A stretch of 64,000 nt of DNA from Dryas octopetala (Eukaryota; Streptophyta; Magnoliopsida; Rosales; Rosaceae), in NCBI GenBank assembly GCA_963921425.1, contig OY992832.1, forward strand, positions 21,116,835 to 21,180,834. The letters run 5' to 3'. This document shows positions 1-11,937 of this stretch, piece by piece. Under the pieces are notes generated by a model, which saw only the letters and a program-made list of their open reading frames with translations, made no database searches and had not been told where the DNA came from. The position numbers were made by a program, and so were the translations under genes. The first letter of the stretch is position 1. The number at the start of each line of letters is the position of its first letter.

Positions 1-2039
1 TAGTGTCGAACACTTTCGGTATGTTCGGCAGGTGACTGCTAAATGAAGAGAAAAATTTCGAAAGTGCAGTGTCGAACGACCTGCGACATTAACAATCCTC
101 CACTCGAAAATTAAACTCTAAACTCTAAAAAACCCACACTCCAAATCATCTCAAACATACAAAAAATTAACCAAAGAACTCTTAATTTTGGTGCTGCGGG
201 GGGAGTGGAGAGAGAGAGAGAGAGAGGAGTTGGGTGTGTGTGTGTTTTTTTTTTGTCTGAGTAGATGGGGTGTGTTGGATAAAATGGGGTATTAGAGTAA
301 TTAAAGGGGTGTGTTAAAAGATAAATTTTAAATTTTAGAAAAGAATAGAGGTGTGTAAGAGAAAAATGTGTGCAAAAAAAAAAAAGTGTGTAAATATCAG
401 CACCCATTAGAAAATGCAAAGAAAATGTGTATATAAATTGCAAATGTTGGTACTGACCACTTGGTGGGTAAAAAAAATTCTACTTAATTTATACGAATAT
501 TGTTTAAGTTCAACTCCTAAAAATGAGAATGTCTGATATATGTTTGTGGTTTGACCCAATGGGACAATATATTCTAGATTTGTTGAGCGTGCGTACGTTA
601 CCCTTGTTGATTTGGGAAAATGTGGCATCTTCTAGTATATTAATATCCCATTGGTTTGACCCAATTTGTGTGTAAAGAAAATTTGCATTAGGGTTATTTT
701 ACATTAATTCATTCTAGTAATATTCCACATTATATAGACTTGACCAGCTAGATATATGCTAGCTGCAGAAGATAGAAGGTCAAGATTATGTGTGGATCGA
801 TCTTAGACGTGGTTGTTAGACCCTTTCCTTGATCAGCTGGCTGGCCACCTTCCATGTACATGTACGTGGTTTCCTTGTGAGTACGTGTATCTCTGTGGGT
901 AATTAATTATGTGATTTTGGTCGGTGTCTCTGGGCTATTAATAATATATGGACAACAACTTTCAATCTGGGACTTTTAATATGAATCTTTTGGATTTTCC
1001 TTTGGCTGAAGGTTGGTATGGTTTAATTAAATTGGTATGGCTTTGACTTTTAATTTGGGGCTTACCAGTTGGAGCATTGATCATCATCAAATGCATGCTT
1101 TTTAGTATTGCGCGCTGCTGGTACCGTATTCAAAATTCAGTTTACGCACATATTATATATAATTCAACTTGCCCATTTGCCCCTCCACGCACCAATGCTA
1201 ATCCATAAATCCCCTTCTTAGAAAATGCAAACTAATTATTAAAATGTGTATATAAACTTGACAATTATATGATCACACTACAATAACTCAAAATGGAATT
1301 GCCAGTAATTATTTGGTCTAATTAATGACAATTCTATTAATTCTATTCGATAACTTTATTAGAGGAAATTGATTTCAACCGGCTCAACTTGGATAAATGA
1401 TAAATCTCAACTTTGATAAATGGGATTTTTTTTTTAATCAAAAACTATTATTTATGAGATTTGACACTAAACTGAATGTCATTAGACTAAATAGTCATTG
1501 ACATAATATGCGTAACAAAATCTTAGCTTTGTTAGGGTTACCACTGAAAAATGGTGGGTTACCCCAGCTGGTCGGTTTGACCCAATGTAACACTCTCAAC
1601 TTGTAAATATTAGGGTTGGCCCCATTAATTTGTGTATAAATGAAAGGAAAATTTGCATTAGGGACATTTTTACATTCCAACAGTCTGTCATTTTACACTA
1701 ATTCCACATATACAGATTTGACTATATGACTAGATGCCAGCAGTACTAACTAATTATAAGATGGTGTGTGGGTTCTTAAACGTGGCTGTACGTCAAACCC
1801 TTTACTTGATATAGCTGGCCAGCTAGTGGCTACCTTACATGAACACGTGGTTTCCTTGTACATACGCGTACGGTTTATCTCTCTAGTCTCTAGATAGCTA
1901 GCTAGTTATTTGCTTCTGGTCGGTGTTATATATTTACTTTTCATTTTCTTAATTAGATGGTTTTCAAAAGTCAATATATTATTACAAAAGGATCGGAGAA
2001 TTTTTCATACCTATATTTGTAAAAAATAAAATAATAAAT
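1..2039. other. AT-rich intergenic DNA with decayed array modules
   Basis: No credible gene is visible; the open frames here are short and low-complexity. The stretch holds two decayed copies of a module that recurs through the window, near 544-900 and 1567-1900. Each reads as a 'tttgacccaatg' segment, then 'atttgcattaggg', then a 'gtggtttccttgta' segment. A shorter copy of the 'ggttggtatg' module lies near 1011-1095. Bases 1-100 contain short repeated and inverted 'gtgtcgaac' and 'cgaaagtg' words that I cannot assign. Confidence 0.5.
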
Positions 2040-2345
2040 AAATAATAAAATAATTAATAAAAAAAGGCTAAGAGTATGAAGTATTTGATAGAATTATAGC
2101 ATCTAACCCAAAATCAATTGGCAATAGATGGAGAGGCCAAAGACTTATAAGCATATATGCTAAACTCTAGTTTTTTGATGTAGAACATTGCTCCACATTA
2201 TTCTTAACACGCCGCCGCACGTGTGGCAAGATTTTAAGCCTTACGCGTAAACACATTGTATTAGGTAACATGGGAGCACGTGTGACCGTTGGCCCTTACA
2301 CGCGGATAACCAAGCTTTGATACTATATTGGAATATGTCTCAAAT
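2040..2345. repeat. LTR-like non-coding relic
   Basis: A segment reading 'aaatcaattggcaatagatg', then 'cttataag', then 'ctccacatt' and a 'cacgccgccgcacgtg' stretch. A diverged copy of the first half occurs inside the MITE at about 33495-33620. The layout resembles LTR ends of common plant retroelements, but no termini or target duplication could be fixed, so this is a tentative repeat call. Confidence 0.35.
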
Positions 2346-4466
2346 TTGAATCCCCATTTACTATATCAAAGAAGAAAAAAAATTACATCGTCTAACATAT
2401 ATACATGACAACCGTATGGATCGAAATTAATTAAACCATGTACCAAGCTTATCCAATAACACTACTTTTCATAACTTAGTTTGAATTTTACTTTTCCCAC
2501 TAACTCATTAATTAATATAGTAAATCAAATCAATTAAGAAAGAAAAAAGAACAGTTGATTTTGTTACTTGGATGGTAACCTTTCCCTGCCCCAACCCCAA
2601 TATAGGTAGCAGTAATTTTGCTTTGTTGAGGGTGAGTTACCACCTGCTTTGGTTTGACCCAATGTGATACTCTTCTTAAATATTGGGGTCATTTGTGTAT
2701 AAATTAGAGACAAATTTGCATTATGGTCTTTTTTACATTCCAAAACAAAGTCTGTTAGAGACAAATTTGGAATTATTATTATATTAGCCGTACTGTATAC
2801 AAATATTCTTTTTTGGCAAGGGGATGTATCACTTTCATTAATCAAGGAAAAACCGCCACGTGGGCACCTACAAACTACATGAGACTAAGGATAACAAAGT
2901 TCAAAAAAGGAAATGACAATATATATTGGCATTATTATATTTATACTAATAAACCATGTCTTTTTCGTTTGATATCCTCTAAAAAGATACTCTGATTCTG
3001 ACCCATATGGATGCATGAAGTGTTGTCTTTGACTCTTTGTTAAATCACACATTCCTAGAATTAAATGGAAATACATTTTTGACTGGGATGACTTGGATGA
3101 GAAACGGGACCACCATGTGATGACCAAAAAAAGGTTGTGGAATACATGAATATATAGTTGGTACGTGCAATAACTAAATGGTTAATTTTGATAACAAAAT
3201 TAATAAATAGATAATTAATAACTAATATATATATATATACAAATAAGTATTGGAGAGATAACTTTTTTTTATTTTATTACAGGGAAAGGGGGAAAGTTTG
3301 AACCCAGTATGTAGGAAGGAGCTTTTGTTTTCGGCCAATTAGGCCAACTTCAATTCACTATTGAAGAGATAACTTAAGTTGTTCAATCCACAACAAAAAA
3401 AAAAAAAGAAGGATAACTTTAGGTTAATTAATGGCAAACAATAAGGCGAAACACTGTCACGTTCTTTTGTTAATTTTATTTCATTTAGTTTCTTAACAGA
3501 TTGTTTATTTTACTATTTTACTTAATTAATAAATTCTTTAATGTTGGCATTTTAGTTAAGGATGAGTTTTTATTTAAAATTTAATAAATGATAAATAAGC
3601 CTATCTATACGTACCCTTAATATTAAATATATCAATCCACTTAATATTTTGGAATGTTAAAAAGTTAATCTAATAATAAATAAGCCCACATTTTAAATAT
3701 TTTTTGCGATATTTATTTTCATTAAATTACAAAATGAAGAAAGAAGAAAGAAGGAAAAAAAAAAAGAGAAGGAACACGAAGTTGGTGCACGTGCAGTATT
3801 GTCCCCAGAAACAAAGGATACTAGATAGATCAGAGAGTGGACACAAGGAAATCAGAAATTAATCTAGAAGAAAACGACTTCGAACGCGTTAATTGGAACC
3901 GTGTTCGTGAGCTGTTAGAAGGAAAGGGTTTGCGACACGAAATCCAGTGTATATATTTTGAGTTGTTGAAGCTCAAAATACATATGTTGATGATATTCAT
4001 TCATTGTAAAGCTCACAGCAATTTCCTCTTAGCGCGAGCTGTAGGGAGGAATTGAATTAATATTGGGTTGATGTTCACCGGTTTGATTTTCAAACCGTAT
4101 AAATGTCATTAATTTTTCTAGTTGTATATTGTCAGAAAGCGTGGAGCAGTTTCTGCATGCAGCTACCATTCATGGTCGACCGACGGTGTCTTGACCATTT
4201 CGAACTTGGATAGCTAGACATCGATCCATTGCCACCTTTTCTGTTCATTTTCTGACATGGGATTTATTCAAAGTCAATAATATTAGTCTATAACCAAATG
4301 AAAATCAATGGAATTCATTTTCATTTCATGTATCGAAGCAAACCCATAATTCACATCACACACGCTGATCTGTTCAACACAGCTACGTACACCATTGAAC
4401 CGTGGTGGTCTGAAACCAATTTAATGGAGCATATATCGATTGGTCTCAAACAATATCAATGGCATA
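2346..4466. other. Intergenic DNA upstream of the first small-protein gene
   Basis: A third copy of the 'gtttgacccaatgtga' module lies at about 2640-2760. An open frame at 3837-4055 starts with 25-30 residues of reasonable composition but matches nothing I recognise and has no supporting copy. From about 3990 the sequence matches the upstream region of the second family member (near 6790-7210), including a 'tcattttctgacatggg' and 'aaagtcaata' stretch, so it is probably the distal promoter of the gene at 4715. Confidence 0.4.
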
Positions 4467-4513
4467 CAGAAAGTTCCGGTGTGTATACGAAACATACACA
4501 CCGGAACTTTCTG
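4467..4513. repeat. Perfect 20 bp inverted repeat (hairpin) in promoter
   Basis: The arm at 4467-4486 is the exact reverse complement of the arm at 4494-4513, with a 7 base loop (acgaaac). It lies about 45 bases upstream of the TATA box of the gene at 4715. The paralogous promoter near 7515-7540 keeps only the right arm's inner end ('ggaactttctgt'), so the palindrome is private to this copy. Confidence 0.9.
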
Positions 4514-4558
4514 TCTAATTAACATACAATTGCAACCAAATTCAATTTCCAATCAGCC

Positions 4559-4565
4559 TATAAAT
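4559..4565 (+). promoter_or_regulatory. TATA box of small-protein gene 1
   Basis: TATAAAT, 150 bases before the ATG at 4715. The predicted leader downstream carries three imperfect copies of 'ttcacaactc..atctttc' (about 4602-4655), and is CA-rich like many plant leaders. The same TATAAAT motif stands in front of every family member. Confidence 0.75.
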
Positions 4566-4714
4566 ACATCGATCATATGATGGACAAAGCAAGATAATCA
4601 TATTCACAACTCACATCTTTCGATTCACAACTCGTATCTTTCAGTTCACAACATCATTCAGATTAAATTTTTCACCACTAGTACAAGTACTACTACGTAC
4701 TACAACTGCTAGAT

Positions 4715-4897
4715 ATGTCTTCTTCTTATTCTCTTAAAGGTCAACCAGTCGGAGATGCCCAGAACCTCCTTGGATATGGGTCGAGGTCGAGCTCATACAA
4801 CAATGGAGGTTCTTCGTCGTCTCATCAGTACCCAAATGCTCAACAAGCTCAAGCGCCCAAGAAATCTGGAGGAGGGAAAAAGAAAGGGCATGGATAA
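4715..4897 (+). CDS. Small basic Ser/Gly-rich protein, family member 1
   Basis: Intronless frame of 60 residues. I do not recognise the family. It begins MSSSYSLKG, has the shared core DAQNLLGY near residues 18-25, then a Ser-rich middle and a basic tail KKSGGGKKKGHG. There is no signal peptide or membrane segment, so a soluble cytosolic or nuclear protein is inferred. Comparison with the paralog at 7724 shows many differences at third codon positions, which supports this reading frame. The stop TAA replaces an AAA codon in the paralog; reading on, GGT GGT GGT TC. TGA follows, so this copy has lost the last five residues. The 3' flank (5062-5290) is conserved with the paralog. Confidence 0.7.
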   Translation: MSSSYSLKGQPVGDAQNLLGYGSRSSSYNNGGSSSSHQYPNAQQAQAPKKSGGGKKKGHG

Positions 4898-5290
4898 GGT
4901 GGTGGTTCGTGATGATCAACTCCCAGTCAAATGCTAAAGGATCAATTATTTGCAGAAAAAAAGGGCCGGGAAACGAAAGGATAATAATGGAAGTAATATA
5001 TACGCATATTAATTTACTAATATATTTCCTAGAGGGTATGTGTGTTTTGTTTTCGGTTTCTAGCTAGCTATTAATGTTACCCCTGGCATTGTGACCGTAG
5101 CTGTCACATATTGAAAGAGTAACAAATTAAATTCTAAGTTCCTTTGATTTGCAGCTGGTTAATTTATATGTATTTACAAATTTGTTTAATCTTAATTTGT
5201 AATTTACAGAATATATACAAATTAAGTAATGAAAAGCATATATGGTATTCAATCTTTTGTTTTTATCATTAGAAGACTCACAAATTCCTG
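4898..5290 (+). other. Conserved 3' flank of member 1
   Basis: The block with 'tagctagctattaatgtta' and 'gtgacc.tagctgtcaca' (about 5062-5125) and the following 'atgtatttacaaatttgttt' block (about 5165-5280) are repeated after member 2 at about 8100-8310. The conservation suits a 3' UTR and terminator region; no polyadenylation site can be proven from sequence alone. Confidence 0.5.
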
Positions 5291-5299
5291 CTTATTTTG

Positions 5300-5640
5300 G
5301 TGGTGTCACTGCTTGGGTTTTGTATATATTACAAATCTGTACGTACGTATCTTTGAATTTCACTGCTTGGCTGGTTCTGCGTGCGCGCGCTTGAGGCTGA
5401 ATCCTTGACAGTTGCTTGTTTTTTGTTTGTTTATGGCGTTTGTTGTGGTTTTTGTTGTTGGGGTTTCTTTGTTTCCTTGTAGTTTTTTTTGTTGCTTTGT
5501 TATTGAGATCCAGAGCTGGGTGCCATTCCCTCTGTCCTTTGTCTTGTTGTAGTGCCTTGCTATTTGTTAATGAAATCTCTCCATTGATCAAAACAAAAAA
5601 TTCTAATTGTATGGCGCAAAACCTTCTAATCATCAATAAT
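5300..5640 (+). repeat. Possible 3' end of a truncated LINE
   Basis: A T/G-rich stretch ends with '..gccttgctatttgttaatg', then 'aaatctctccattgatcaaa', then an A-rich tail. This resembles 3' ends of plant non-LTR retrotransposons. No coding part or target duplication was found, so the call is weak. Confidence 0.3.
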
Positions 5641-5649
5641 ACACGTACG

Positions 5650-7614
5650 GCTTAGATTAAGACTCAGTCAATGCCACATCCACCACAATAGTACACTGCA
5701 TAAACAAGTAATTAACAAACATGACATTCTCTAATTGAATGTCAAATTCAACCAAACAGTCTATATATAGTACGAGGAAGAAATAAAATTACACACTTAG
5801 TTTGGTCAAACACGTTACCCGTTGCTTTTTTACCGTTAGAAACTAAGGTATATTTTACATAATGCGGCAATCATATAAGAATGTAAAGCTTTATTATTTT
5901 TTTTTAAATGGTCAAAATTAGAGAAGTTTCAAGTGGACTACCAATGCAGGTTATTACAAAATCATTGACCAAAAACAAAAATATATTAAAAAATCAGTCT
6001 AATTACCATCATGTTGGAATTTAAATTACCTACATATACCATTCCCCGCAAAGTGGGAATTAATTGTCTATAGTCTAAACCATGTGGCCTAGTGTCATTT
6101 TTTATTTAATTTGTTAGAGAAGATTTCAAGTATGACTCCTTGAGCTGAGAGTTCAATATCTATTAGTACTTTGGCCCAATGTATGTGCATATATGGCAGA
6201 TTATAGCTTTATCGAGGTAGATTACCCCTAGCTCATTTGATTTGGCTCAATGTGACATTCTCCTTCTTATATATATCCAAACCTAAGGTTTGACCCAAAT
6301 TTGTGGAATTTGTTTGTGTGTAACTATAATACCACATGGTCATGTGGTGTTATTTATGAGTTAAGATCATGAGACAAATACTTTAACAAATAGTTTTACA
6401 ACATTTTAGACTTTAATTTTAATTTTGGTACATCCAAAAATTTAAAAGGCGGAGGTAGCTTTCATTATAATTAATGATAAGAAAATAAAAATGAAAATAA
6501 ATTAAAAAATTTCAGGAAAACGAAGACGACAAATACCAGGGCTCCATTAATCTTCTGTTTTCCGGTGTAACTTTACTGCCATTTTCAAATTAAGAATAGA
6601 TCAACTGGACCAAGGCAATGGCTATCATAATTGCAGCGGCAAATGAGGATGAAGGGCATTGCCCAATGTAGACTTTATTCATCTTGATTTCTAGTATATA
6701 AATTGATGGAGACCACGACATTGGCTTACATGTACACGCTTTTACAATATTTTGATGATATATATTAATTACAATTAATATTAACTGTAATTTCCAGTAA
6801 AGCTCAGAGCAAGTTCCATGGGCATTCTGGATGGGTTGATTTTCAAATTACCGTAATGTTAGAATACAAATTATCCCACACGTACGGCACATGAAACCAT
6901 ATATAAGTCGTACGTTCATTGCCTATTTGCCTGGCCTCTTAGAAACGTGACTTGACTGTATGCAATTGCCAGGGTGGCTGTTAACTTTGAAGATTAATTA
7001 TGATCGACATGACCATTTCAATTGTGTGTAATTTTTTAGATAATAATATATATATCAAAAATATTTGTGTGCAAGTGCAAGCAAGCTTGGAAATGGAATG
7101 GATATACATCGATCCATCATCACTTTCTGTTCATTTTCTCTCATGGGTTTAATTCAAAGTCAATACTATTATAAAAAGGAAAATTAATTCCATTGATTTT
7201 CATTTTATACATGAATCCCAATCGCCCAGTTCAAATAATAAAAATAAAAAACCAAGAAAAGTTTCCTTTCCATTTTCCAGGAATATATGTACATGTGTGA
7301 TTATTCATGAGGAGGAGCTAGTAATGTTCAAGCAATCACATATGTTCACATGTGATTAAACCTTTCAATTTGCACGCTCTGTTCAACATAGATACAGCAT
7401 TGAACCGTCTGAAACATATTAAAATTGAGCATATATCTCAAACATTATCAATCTCATAAGGTGGTCATGTAATTAGGGTTACTTGCTGCGGTATGCAAAC
7501 CATATCCAAGTTCTTGTAAATGCACTGGAACTTTCTGTATAATTAACATATAATTACAACCAATTACAAGTTCCCCCACAACCACCTCCTCCCTCAGCAG
7601 CTACTATAAATAGA
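5650..7614. other. Intergenic DNA and distal promoter of member 2
   Basis: No gene seen. A decayed copy of the 'ttggcccaatg' module lies at about 6170-6330. From about 6790 the DNA matches the upstream region of member 1, for example 'aaagctcagagcaag' and 'aaagtcaatactatta'. The 'ctggaactttctgtataatt' block at about 7518-7545 corresponds to the inverted-repeat site of member 1. Confidence 0.45.
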
Positions 7615-7621
7615 TGATATA
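7615..7621 (+). promoter_or_regulatory. TATA box of small-protein gene 2
   Basis: TATAAAT, 103 bases before the ATG at 7724. The leader is CA-rich ('cttcacaactcacaacatcg') and alignable with that of member 1. Confidence 0.75.
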
Positions 7622-7723
7622 ATTCGATAATAACCTATAACAAACATACTTCACAACTCACAACATCGATCATTAAGATCCTATAGAGCACTACTACCAC
7701 CATTACTACTACAACTCCTAGAT

Positions 7724-7924
7724 ATGAGTTCTTACTCTCTTCAAGGTCTCGATGCCCAGAACCTCCTTGGGTACTCTAATCATCATGGGTCGTCGAGCTC
7801 GAATAAAAAAGGCGGTTCATCGTCTCATCATTATGCAAATGCTCAAGAATCTCAAGCAATTAAGGACAACAAGAAATCTGGAGGAGGGAAAAACAAAGGG
7901 CATGGCAAAGGTGGTGGTTCCTGA
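7724..7924 (+). CDS. Small basic Ser/Gly-rich protein, family member 2
   Basis: Intronless, 66 residues: MSSYSLQG, then DAQNLLGY at about residues 10-17, a Ser/His-rich middle, and the tail KKSGGGKNKGHGKGGGS. It is the longest clear form of the member 1 type and shows the likely ancestral C-terminus. Differences from member 1 are concentrated at third codon positions or are whole-codon gaps, as expected for real coding sequence. No signal peptide or transmembrane stretch. The function is unknown; the Gly/Lys/His tail could bind nucleic acid or metal, but that is speculation. Confidence 0.7.
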   Translation: MSSYSLQGLDAQNLLGYSNHHGSSSSNKKGGSSSHHYANAQESQAIKDNKKSGGGKNKGHGKGGGS

Positions 7925-8739
7925 TCAACTCGGTCAAATGTATGCTCTCAAGACTCTGCATGTTAATTAAGCACAATTATTGCAGATAAGGGACAGAAAA
8001 GGAAAGGAAATTAAAGGAAGTACTATATATATATATATATGCATATTTATATTATGTTGATTAATGTTTCTCCTATAGGGTATGTGTCTTTTGTTTACAG
8101 TTTTCTAGCTAGCTATTAATGTTACTCCTGCCTTGTGACCCTAGCTGTCACATGCATGTCGAGAGAGTATCGAAATCATAAGTTCATTTTATTTGAAGCT
8201 GATTTATATGTATTTACAAATTTGTTTAATCTTTGTAACTTACAAAATATATAGATACAAAGTAATGAAAAACATAGTATTCAATCTTTGTTTTATCATT
8301 AGAAGATGCACATCCATATTCCCTATATTGATGATCAGTTGGCTTCATTGTATTCTAAAAATTAATGGGTGGCTGCTGTCCAGATTTAATATCCCACTCA
8401 AAAATTTCCTGTAAAAATTGATGAAATTGGAAATTTGGCAGCTTTGAGTTTGATTTCGGGGCTGACCATTTAATTTGAGCTTCATCATCAACTGATTTTT
8501 AGTTTTGCTGGATTGTGATCTCTTAATTAGAGTTAAGTACGTATATACGTAGTGTATATTTGTCCCCATAATTATTTTAGGGGTTTTTTTTTTTTCTTGG
8601 TTTCTTTTTAGGCATGTTGCTCTTTTGTCTAGACCAAACAGGATCATGTAGCTATCAACTGCAAAATAGGTCATTTTATCCATTATTAATGGTCTATTTG
8701 CCACAATTAATTTTTGCAAATTACACTTTAGGCTCCGAG
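7925..8739. other. 3' flank of member 2 and array module
   Basis: About 8100-8310 repeats the conserved 3' block found after member 1. A (TA)n run lies at about 8024-8042. From about 8345 a module with 'gggtggctgc', 'gaaattgg' and 'agctttgag' follows; it recurs near 22515 and 46235-46400. Open frames on either strand here are not conserved among the copies. Confidence 0.45.
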
Positions 8740-8753
8740 GACCACACAAGTGA

Positions 8754-8791
8754 AATGCCTTTCTCGGCCTTTTAGCTAAGGTCAAGTGTAA
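8754..8791 (+). pseudogene. Truncated U2 snRNA 5' fragment with target duplication
   Basis: These 38 bases match the 5' end of spliceosomal U2 snRNA: the string 'cctttctcggcctttt', then 'agctaaggtcaagtgta', differs from the plant consensus at only a few positions. It is flanked on both sides by the identical 14 bases gaccacacaagtga (8740-8753 and 8792-8805), the hallmark of target-primed insertion. The rest of U2, including the Sm site and 3' stem-loops, is absent, so it cannot make a functional snRNA. Confidence 0.75.
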
Positions 8792-8805
8792 GACCACACA
8801 AGTGA

Positions 8806-10209
8806 TGACCTATTTTGTCATTCTATCAATCAATTCATTGTCGTCAAAAATAAAAAAGCAAAAGCCATGGTGGTCAGGAACAATAAACAATGAATTTGAC
8901 GATTATAAAATCTAATCCCTCGTTTGGTTTGGCCCATTGTGGCCCAAAGTGACAATCTCCTTGTTGTATACAGTATAACCTACCGAAAAGTTTGACCAAT
9001 TTGTGTATAAAGACAATTTGCATATATAGTGTAATTTTTACATTACAAAGTCTGTTTTTTTAGAAGGAAAGGCCTCATGCATTAAAATTCAACTAAGAAG
9101 ACACATCACGTTTGAGGGTAACTAAGCCAAAGCGGGGTCCTTTCCTCCATCCCAATAAAAGTCTTGATCACAATCCAAAGTCTATATTATTTTACAAAAT
9201 TATAATTCCATACATATAAATTAAAGAAGATACTATATCCCTTGAGACCTTTTTTTTTTTTTTTTTTTTTGGGTTAGTATGAGGCTTTCAGCTAGCCACC
9301 TTGCTTGTAGATGCCTGTCATTTCCATATACATTATCTCTCCCGTTATTTGCTTCTAGTAGACTAGTACTCGTCGGTGGTATCATTTTTTGTGTAATTGA
9401 AGATAACACAGATCATGTGTGCGCGCTCTGTTAAAAATTTCTATTTTAGTATCTTGATCGATGATGCATATGCTTTTGTCTCAAAGCTTGGATATATACA
9501 TATACAAAAGCAAAAGTAATTACACCAAAAGAAATTGGAAAAAAGGATATATACCACCCGGCCAATAAGTTCAAAAAACAATGAAGAGCACATGCATGCT
9601 CATTAATGCCAATATAATGCCAAATATTCCAATTTAATGCATATATGAAATAGCCGATCGAATATATATAATATAACAAAGGTTCTAGCTAGATGTGTGA
9701 TCTCAAAACCATCTTAGGTGAGGTTGGTATGCTTTGATTAATTAATTTGATGAATTTGACTTTTTGGGGTTGGTGGACCATTTGCAGCATCATCGATCAA
9801 CTGGTTATTAATTAATTAGTTTTGCTAGACGTTCTTTTAGGACACCATTATTAACTAGTAGTACCTTGCTAATGTATATGACTAGTACGTACTGTTCAGT
9901 ACATATTTGTCCCCATCATTCAATTATGGACCGTTTGCACTTCTTGGGTTTTTTTAATTTGTTGCATGTTATTGTGTCATGTTGATGTTGCGCATTAAAT
10001 TCCAGTTGTTTGGGGTAGTCATAATATTAGTCATTAATACAAAAGTCATCCTTACTGTATAAGGCCAAACAGTAAACTATTATATATTAATTTGGCAAAT
10101 AACAATACTTTCCTGTTCCTGGCCAAAGAACAATATTTTCAAATTATATATTAATTTATCTTTTTCTTCACATTTAATGATTTTCCCTGGCCAAAAAAAG
10201 AGTTATAAC
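8806..10209. other. Array module with paralogous empty insertion sites
   Basis: No gene. The 'ggcccaaagtgacaatctcc' module is at about 8925-9060 (copy at about 25560-25680), and the 'ggttggtatgctttgatt' module at about 9720-10080 (copies at about 20305 and 38150). Bases 9221-9300 correspond to the uninterrupted target of the solo LTR at 25835, the copia remnant at 26837 and the MITE at 33020, which makes this copy a reference for those insertions. A T-run of about 20 lies at 9250-9270. Confidence 0.55.
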
Positions 10210-11409
10210 CAAGGAAATAAATTTCGTTTTTTTAGGGTGTCGAGATCGAACACATGTTTAATAATTTTTCGGGAAAATTTCGTCGAAATTTATCGAAATT
10301 TATCGAAATTATCGAAATTTTCATATTTTCTATTTTCTCCAACTTTAGAAATTCACCAAAAATAGCTCGAGACTCCAAATAATTCACCGAAAAATTATAC
10401 GAACTCGTATTGATGAGTACTAATTTCCTATAACCTCAAAATAGTCAAATTGCTTTCAAAAAAATTATGAAAAATCCTACTCTTATAATTTAATTCTGAA
10501 AAAAATAATAATCGTCAAATTCTTGAATTTTCATTTTCTAAAATTCATTTCCACACAACTAAACTCTAGAACCACAACCAAAGGTCTAAATTAGTTAAAA
10601 TAAATTTAAAGAAATTTCTAATTCCTTTAAACAAACCTTAAAACAAATTTGAAAAATTTAAGTAACAAAATTACCATAAGCCAAAATTTGGGTTGTTACA
10701 CTTAGTGAAGACAAAGCTTGGCTAAGTAAAAGACATGGGAAAAAAGGAAGGGAAGATAAAAAAATAAAAATAAAAAGACTGAAGAGAGAGGCACGGGGAA
10801 AAAAGTAAGGAAAGAAAAAAAAAAAGAAAAAAAATGAGAGGGGGTTTGGGGCCTTTGGGCAATTGGAAAGAAGAAAAAAAAGTTTGAGATTTCTTTTAGT
10901 TATTTTAAACTTTAAACTTTAATACATTTCTATATAAAAAAATAATTAAAAGTATCCTAAAGGGCTTAAAACGTAATATCCTAAAAAATATAGAGTATGT
11001 TTTTTAGGATATTAGGGTTTAATGTATAGATTATAGAGTATAAAGAGTATTAGGGTATATAGAATATATAGAGTATTAGGATTTAGATTTTAGTGTATAA
11101 TTAAATTATACAGTATAAAGAATATACTAATTTTGTTTATTCATTATACTAATTTTATTTAACAGTATTTGCTCCAGCGCGCATTATATTCACCTTATAT
11201 CACATGAAACCTACTATATAATTTGATTTCTTCAATGTTTTTTCATCAATTTAGTAGATAATATGTTAAATAAACATATGATAAAGTTTCATTCAAAATT
11301 TTCGTATTTTGATAGCAATTTCCGTCATTTCCATCTAATTTATGTCGAAATTTAAAAATCTTCGAAATTTCCGTCGAAATTTCCTCGAAACTCGAAATTT
11401 TTTTCCTTG
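10210..11409. mobile_element. Non-autonomous hAT element, 1.2 kb
   Basis: It begins CAAGGAAATAAATTTCG and ends CGAAATTTTTTTCCTTG in inverted orientation, flanked by the 8 bp duplication gttataac (10202-10209, 11410-11417). Both ends are packed with 'cgaaattt' subterminal repeats. Its last 250 bases align with the last 270 bases of the autonomous-looking element at 40812-46000, so it is probably a deletion derivative mobilised by that transposase. The duplication is itself a palindrome, so the exact boundary could shift by a base or so. No transposase coding sequence remains. Confidence 0.8.
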
Positions 11410-11937
11410 GTTATAACTTGTTTAATTATATCACTGCAACAGAGATATATGCACATTTGCTTTCAGTTGGCATTGTTATCCTTGGGATTTTTATTCTCTT
11501 GTTATAGAGTTCGAAATTTAAACTTCTTTTAATATGCAGTTGTTGGGTAGACCAGTTAGATGAGCCGTGGAATTACACACTCTGCACCCAAGTTTGATTT
11601 TCCCTCTTACCAAATAAAAATGAAAAACTACTTCTAATATTATGGAAATTAATATGATGAAGCTAGTTCCTTTTGCTATTAGCTTCTTACACAGTCAAAT
11701 TCTTTTACCTTTTTTTTTTTTTTTTCTTAACTTCAAATTTTTTATTATAAATCAATATATTTTAAATTATAATTGGCTTGTAATAAAGAATTCTTACTGG
11801 TAAGGAGCAAAACATAGTCCATTCAACAATATAAGACTTGCAGGTAAGAAGGAATTAGCTTCCCTAAAAATGTGACATATCATCTTTAATTAGGACCATT
11901 TGCACTTCTTGGTATCCTCAATTTGTGACATGTTAAT
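11410..11937. other. Array module interrupted by the next insertion
   Basis: No gene. The 'cattgttatccttgggattt' and 'cagttgttgggta' stretch corresponds to about 34605-35100 in another copy, which continues without interruption at the point where the CACTA-like insertion begins here. Confidence 0.5.

Noticed and set aside
1-640. Open frames of 73 and 110 codons on the minus strand
   Set aside because: Low-complexity translation of GA and GT runs, with no conserved copy elsewhere.
4755-7970. A second, overlapping frame (MPRTSL..., 4755-4937 and 7752-7970) conserved between members 1 and 2
   Set aside because: It depends on an ATG absent in members 3 to 5, and the substitution pattern (third positions of the main frame) favours the main frame.
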